A DNA stretch of 64,000 nt from Spongilla lacustris (lineage: Eukaryota > Porifera > Demospongiae > Spongillida > Spongillidae). Under the pieces are notes generated by a model. It saw nothing but the letters and a program-made list of their open reading frames with translations, was not told the DNA's origin and ran no database searches. Location of the stretch: contig OX442415.1 in NCBI GenBank assembly GCA_949361645.1, forward strand, positions 18,069,269 to 18,133,268. Direction: 5' to 3'. The position numbers and the translations under genes are program-made. Below, one piece after another: positions 59,101 to 64,000 of the stretch; positions within the stretch are counted from its first letter, which is position 1; each line of letters starts with the position of its first letter.

Positions 59101-59925
59101 CCCTTATGTGTTATAATGTGTTTAGTATGAAGTTGTATTATAATTACAGTGATATGTATATCTTTTTGAATATGAAGTTCATTTAAAATTTTGTACTTCA
59201 ATCACCTCAAATTTCAGTACAGGGTACATGATAAGAAAACATGAAAAAACCTAACTAATCTTACAGCAAGGAACCAATGGCCTGGAATATTGCATAGCAT
59301 TAGGATAAAGCTGTATTCAAAGATTCTTTTGTTCTGAGTTGATTAAAGCTATGCCTTTAAGCTTTATTGTACACCAAAACTACCTCAAAAATTGACGAAA
59401 TCCGGTGCAAGGAATAGCCATTCTTCTCAGATAGCATGGTGAACACAAAGGAGTTAAGGCATTTTATTGTAGTGTTAGACAACTACATATTAGGCAAAAA
59501 GATTACATTAAGCATATACCTTAGAACTGACTTACTAACCTTTGCATTGTCATTTTCAAGCATGTAGAAAAATAAGTTTATGACCTATATGTAGAGGGAT
59601 TGAAAGCTTATTTATTAGAACTGCATGGGTTCAAGAGCACAAACATATATACATTATCTCCTATGCAATCTCCCTTCAATAGTTGAATATATTCGGACAC
59701 TCTGACTGTAACAGCTCCTGACCTTGCTGTTATCATTGGCTCTGAGAATAATAATACCATCAGGTGCAGTTCATGTGTGCAATACGATCTCATGCATGGG
59801 GTATTGTTTATTTTACTTGTCTTACCATCACATTCCAAACTTAAGGGAAGAGATATGATTGCTTTTGTGCTGCTTCTGCATTTGAATCTAAATAAATATG
59901 GAAAAACAAATCAAATATTGAAATA
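59101..59925. other. No gene recognised
   Basis: AT-rich DNA. A minus-strand piece at 59608-59838 (SGAVTVRVSEYIQLLKGDCI) looks weakly protein-like and could belong to the adjacent Ginger-like element. Confidence 0.35.
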
Positions 59926-59929
59926 AATC

Positions 59930-60623
59930 TTACATGCATGTCTCACCTTTATTTACATCACAGTAGCTAATCAATTTGCTATTGCCGCTGGCAGTGGTTT
60001 CATTACTGAATCGTTTATTTGGCAATCGAAAATGTGAATCTGGTGACATGATGGGAATTAAGCTATGGTAGTGAAACTCCATTTCATAGCCCAGAATTAG
60101 TACAGGAGCATCAATCTGTGTTATGTCCTTCAAAATAGGATATAGCCAAATAATCGATTGGTCCTCAACACTGCTGTTTGTGACTATACAGAATGTAACA
60201 CCAAACATATTGGACAATGCCTGCCGGCAACTCTAAATGGGTACCCCATGTTCCTGGTCTTTCCATCTTTAATAGGTACATTTCCCAAGATTGAGAAGAC
60301 TCAATAAAGCTGAAGAAGGGAATCCCTTTAGGCTGTAAAGTCATATTTGTCAATTAGAGTTACGTAGCCATGCTAAAACTTACTGCTGAAGGATTGCACT
60401 TCATGTAGTTAACTTCTTTTCGTAGACTCAAATGTCGCTTGTGCTATCCAAGCACTCTCATCAGTTGATCACAAACAGCTGCAAACAAGCAGTTACCATC
60501 TAAGGGTACATTTATGCACACCTGCAGGCCAAATTTTGTAATATTCTTGATTAGTGCAGCATGACCATTGAATGTATCAGATTTCTGCCTCTGCTCATGC
60601 AAAGCTGTTGTTACAGTAGGCAT
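59930..60623 (-). other. OTU-protease portion of the Ginger-like element
   Basis: Detail of the entry above, spanning 59930-60623 on the minus strand. The Cys box (DGNCLFAAVCDQL), the WGTHLEL segment and the terminal HYHSL box are in the correct order and spacing for an OTU fold, but lie in two or three different frames. Confidence 0.65.
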
Positions 60624-62835
60624 GATGAGTAATGCCTTGGCTGATTTTGTTTCTACCAGCTCTTCATTTTGTTTTGAGCTGTCTTGGTGTAATGGCAGTA
60701 GTTACTGCACAAGTTGATGTTCTGCTGCTACAAGTTGCATACTCTATTTCCTGTAGGCATAGAAAAACGAACAGATTAGAACTGGTATACTCGCATAAGA
60801 ATGCACATACTTTATTGACTTGAGATGTTGTCATGTTTACTTTTTTAAGTTGGTTGCTGTGATACTTCCCCTTAAGACCAGCAAGTAAATACATGTCACC
60901 GCCACATATCTGAGATATCACAGAAGGACCATACTGTTTGGAATCCTTTCTGTTGCTTCCATGTGATAGGCTGTACAATACCTGATCTCCTATCTTGAAC
61001 GACACCATTTCATTACCTTTAGCAATCTGCCCTTTAGCATTACTTTCTGTTCTTTGATGAATTGATTGTCCTCTTACAACCACCACCTCTCCATCTACTG
61101 ACTGTTGAGTACAATTAGACATGCTACCCTCCAGCTTTGTTGTTGGTGCCACATCACTGGTCTTGGCCCTCCCAGAGCAGTTTTCTCCCTTGTCAGATCC
61201 CTCAATTGTAGCAGCAACCTCTTCAATTACTGGCTGTAGAACACCATCACATTCTGACACAGGCTTTGTTAATAGTGTCACATCGCTAGCCTTAGTCCTC
61301 TTCCCCTTTGGAATCTTAAATCCCTTAGTAGTGATTTCTTTTTTTGCTGACTCTTGGGCACTGTCACAATCAGGTGTCACATCAGTATTCCTGGTTCTCT
61401 TCACTTTCTGCATAGAGCCCTTTTCATCTGAGTGCTGGGCACCATCACACATGCCAACCTCTGTCTTAGCTGATAGTACTATGTCACCAGCGATAGCTCT
61501 CTTCACCTTCACTAATTGAAATGAAACGTCCTTTTAAAAGACCAATAAGCTTATACGTGTTTTTCCCACATGCTTTGGCAACAAGAACAGGCCCTAGCCT
61601 TTGGGTGGATAGTTTGTCACCCTTTCTTGCATCTCGTCTGGAATTGGCATACCAGACTTCATCTCCGACTACAAACTCTTCTTGCCTGCAATGTTTTCTG
61701 TCGTACTGCCTTTTTTGGGTGGCCTGTGCTATGTGAATATTTTCACAAGCATCACCATGTTTTTCACCTAGCAACTTTGAGTTCACCATTAACTTTTCCA
61801 TAGGGTTATCATCTTTATCAGCTTGAAATTTGTGTGGTGGAAGATCTAATTCAATGGGTAGCCTTGCTTTCACACCATAAACAAGTTCAAATGGAGAATA
61901 CAATGAAGATGATTGTATGGATGAGCGATAACCAAGCAAAGAAAGGTCTAGATCATCCTCCCAATTTAGCTTTCCACCTTCTGAGTACTTACTTAAGCAA
62001 GCACAAATTGTCTGGTTAAATCGCTCTGTGAGGCCGTTGCTTTGTGCAGATGTGTCTAGCAATACCTAAGCTACTGCAAAAATTATCATTGAGCTCATTG
62101 CAAAACTCTCGTCCCTGATTTGATATGATTATTTCTGGTACCCCAAACCTTCCTACTAGCTTCTTCAGACACCTAGACACAGTTATTGTCTCCTTATTAG
62201 GTATGCAATGCACCTCTGGCCATTTGGTTAGACATTCTGTCAGCACCATTAGATAACAGACAACTGCACCTGACAATGGACCTACTACATTCTTCTTGGG
62301 CATTTTGTTCCTCCTTTGACACACTAGGCAAGTACCACAATATTCTGCTACATCCTTAGTCATTCCTTTCCAATAGTACCGCTCGGCTATCTCTCTTGCC
62401 TGTAAATGAATAAGAGTATATTCGATTCAAATACAGTTACCATTGGCTATAGCCTTACGTTTTATTAATTCCAAAGTGACCCCCTGCCGGATTGTTATGG
62501 ACACTTTCAAGTACCCGCATCTTTTCGTCGATTTTTACCACCCTGTATTGTTCATCCTGGGGCTCGTCCCGCACGCACGCACCGGTAGCCTGTGTAGACG
62601 CCAATGCTCTAGTTCATTTTTTGCGCCTTTTAAGTTTGAACAAAAGACCGTCATAGGTAGCGAAGCTTTCAAATTTTTGACGATATGCCCTTTTAGCCTC
62701 TTTGTCTTTGGACTCTTCCACATCTCGAGGCCAAGATCTTTGCTTATCACTTTTGCTCTCAAGGAACCGGACGATATCATTGTATTCTTCAGTTTCCATC
62801 AGTGCACCGTGTGTATGGAACGCCCGAGCCGCCAA
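59930..62835 (-). pseudogene. Ginger/GIN-like integrase with C-terminal OTU protease, decayed
   Basis: The N-terminus (62460-62835) reads METEEYNDIVRFLESKSDKQ, then an in-frame TGA, then the zinc-binding HNNPAGGHFGIN...EYCGTCLVC split by a roughly 55-nt intron. The integrase core follows with FGVPEIIISNQGREF, SAQSNGLTERFNQT and SPFELVYGVKARLP; the catalytic Asp before QGREF is Asn and the region around the first Asp is missing. SH3-like tails (FVVGDEVWYAN; FKIGDQVLYSL) come next. The end is an OTU cysteine protease with PLDGNCLFAAVCDQL (catalytic Cys), GTWGTHLEL and EFHYHSL (catalytic His), broken by frame changes near 60220 and 60470. Integrase-OTU fusions are known in Ginger-type DNA transposons and related domesticated genes. 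No terminal repeats were identified. Confidence 0.75.
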
Positions 62836-63199
62836 AATTCAACAAAAAACGCACAATTAGAAATTTTAATAATCCATTATAAAAAAGTTTTTGTACTAGA
62901 AAAAAAAAAATTCTCTGTAAAATATAAAATACGATGCTGTGGTTTGCGGAGGGAAGCGAGGAGTGTATCTTAGTTTACGGACTAATGGGCGAGAAACATG
63001 TACGAGACGCTTTGTCGTGCGACTATTAGGACCTTTGACCTTTTTGGAGCATTGGCCGTATCTGGTCTTTGGTGGACTGCCTGCAATAACCGATGCGCGA
63101 CTTTACATCGTTTATCTTTTATACGCCGGTCTTGTTTTCAGCGTCATTTCGGGTTCGTAGCAGCACAGTGCGTAACGATTTTCAAAAGCACTACCCTTC
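62836..63199. other. No gene recognised
   Basis: Short sequence between the Ginger-like start and the terminal-repeat element. It may include the 5' end of the Ginger-like element. Confidence 0.35.
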
Positions 63200-63204
63200 T
63201 TCAG

Positions 63205-63562
63205 CAGAGGCGGATCCAGGCGGGGGGGGGGGGGGGGGGGGGGGGGGGGTTTGGGGGTTGCAACCCCCCCTTTTCATATATGGTAACGCCCCCTCTTCTA
63301 CTAAACAGCCCCCCCCCCCCCCCCCCCCCCCTTCCCCGCATTTTGTATCGGGCCTGAAGCGCCGGACAGCATCCCCCCCCCCCCCCCCCCCCCCCCTCCG
63401 CTTTTCGTATCGGGCCTTAAATGGACAGCACCCCCCCCCCCCCCCCCCCCCCCCCCCCCGCTTTTCGTATCGGGCCTGAAGCGGACAGCACCCCCCCCCC
63501 CCCCCGCATTTCGTATCGCGGGTCTCAACCCCCCCTTTTGGAAAACCCTGTATCCGCCCCTG
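63205..63562. mobile_element. hAT-like non-autonomous element with 5-bp target duplication TTCAG
   Basis: A 358-bp element, ends CAGAGGCGGATCCAGG and CCTGTATCCGCCCCTG, flanked by TTCAG at 63200-63204 and 63563-63567. Inside are several tandem copies of a unit with CGTATCGGGCCTGAAGCGGA followed by C-runs of 20-30 bases. Same family as 27720-28404 and 31554-31820. Confidence 0.85.
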
Positions 63563-63567
63563 TTCAG

Positions 63568-64000
63568 GGTCTTGGTCCCTTGAGGCAATCTCATTACCAG
63601 GATACTAACTTTCAGAAACTTTGGTCGCTTAGCTATGTACACTCCCGTGCACTGACCTAACTAGAGCCTGAGGAGTACAATCATTAATCCACATCAACAC
63701 CATCAAAGTAATGGCGCTACTGTGGAGGCCTGCAAGGCTGCAAAGATTAATGGCTGATTAGTTTAGGCCCTCAACGCAATTAAGGTCGTGACCCCCCCCG
63801 TAACGTAATTAAAATTAGCTTGAAAATGCATGTTACGCTTCGTTATTTTTCTTTCAGATTACTATAATGAAAGCACCTAAACCTTATATGTAAAGAAAGA
63901 ACACGAACTGAGGATTCTCAATATCCACTCCAAGATTTTACTGGACGTTGCGATAAAGCTATTCCGAAGTTTGAGCTCAGCCATGTTTGGCAAGGGAAAA
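63568..64000. other. No gene recognised
   Basis: Window end; no supported feature. Confidence 0.4.

Overview
The window looks like nuclear DNA of a non-bilaterian or early-branching marine animal, most likely a sponge. It is intron-rich and crowded with decayed DNA transposons, retroelement fragments and satellites, and it carries a DEATH-NACHT-LRR (NLR) immune receptor gene of the kind expanded in sponges, cnidarians and sea urchins. The species assignment is inference. No rRNA, tRNA or CRISPR was recognised.

The main result is one large minus-strand NLR gene that I could join from 12 exons spread over about 46 kb (54360 down to 7952). In order it encodes a short hydrophobic leader ending in a 2A-type ribosome-skipping motif (54204-54360), a death domain (49600-49899), two duplicated linker exons (44603-44695, 42977-43060), a second death domain (42175-42456), a linker (41699-41752), a NACHT exon (35849-37451), four single-repeat LRR exons (35708-35791, 25352-25441, 21038-21121, 19506-19586) and a last exon with the final LRR and an acidic tail (7952-8198). 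Every splice site has GT/AG. The introns from the leader to NACHT are all phase 1, and those from NACHT to the end are all phase 2. The summed length is 3159 nt, an exact multiple of 3 (1052 codons plus stop), and each LRR junction rebuilds the leucine pattern.

The rest is mostly repeats and mobile DNA. The left end (1-7.9 kb) has several minisatellites and fragments of a tubby-like and a FYVE-type gene on the plus strand. The last NLR intron holds an 8.5-kb, 29-bp satellite (9.43-17.91 kb) and a hAT MITE. The long LRR introns hold an 855-bp foldback element, two elements with 5-bp target duplications, a Harbinger-type MITE and fragments of a retroelement C-terminus. The intron upstream of the NACHT exon carries a 3.6-kb, 27-bp minisatellite, and a 300-bp (GA)n tract abuts the second death-domain exon. 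A structurally complete hAT transposon (45729-49507, 8-bp target duplication) sits between the first death domain and the linkers, with a broken transposase. Upstream of the second exon are truncated death-domain exon copies and nested mariner-like foldbacks. The right end holds a decayed Ginger-like integrase plus OTU-protease element (about 59.9-62.8 kb) and a third 5-bp-TSD element.
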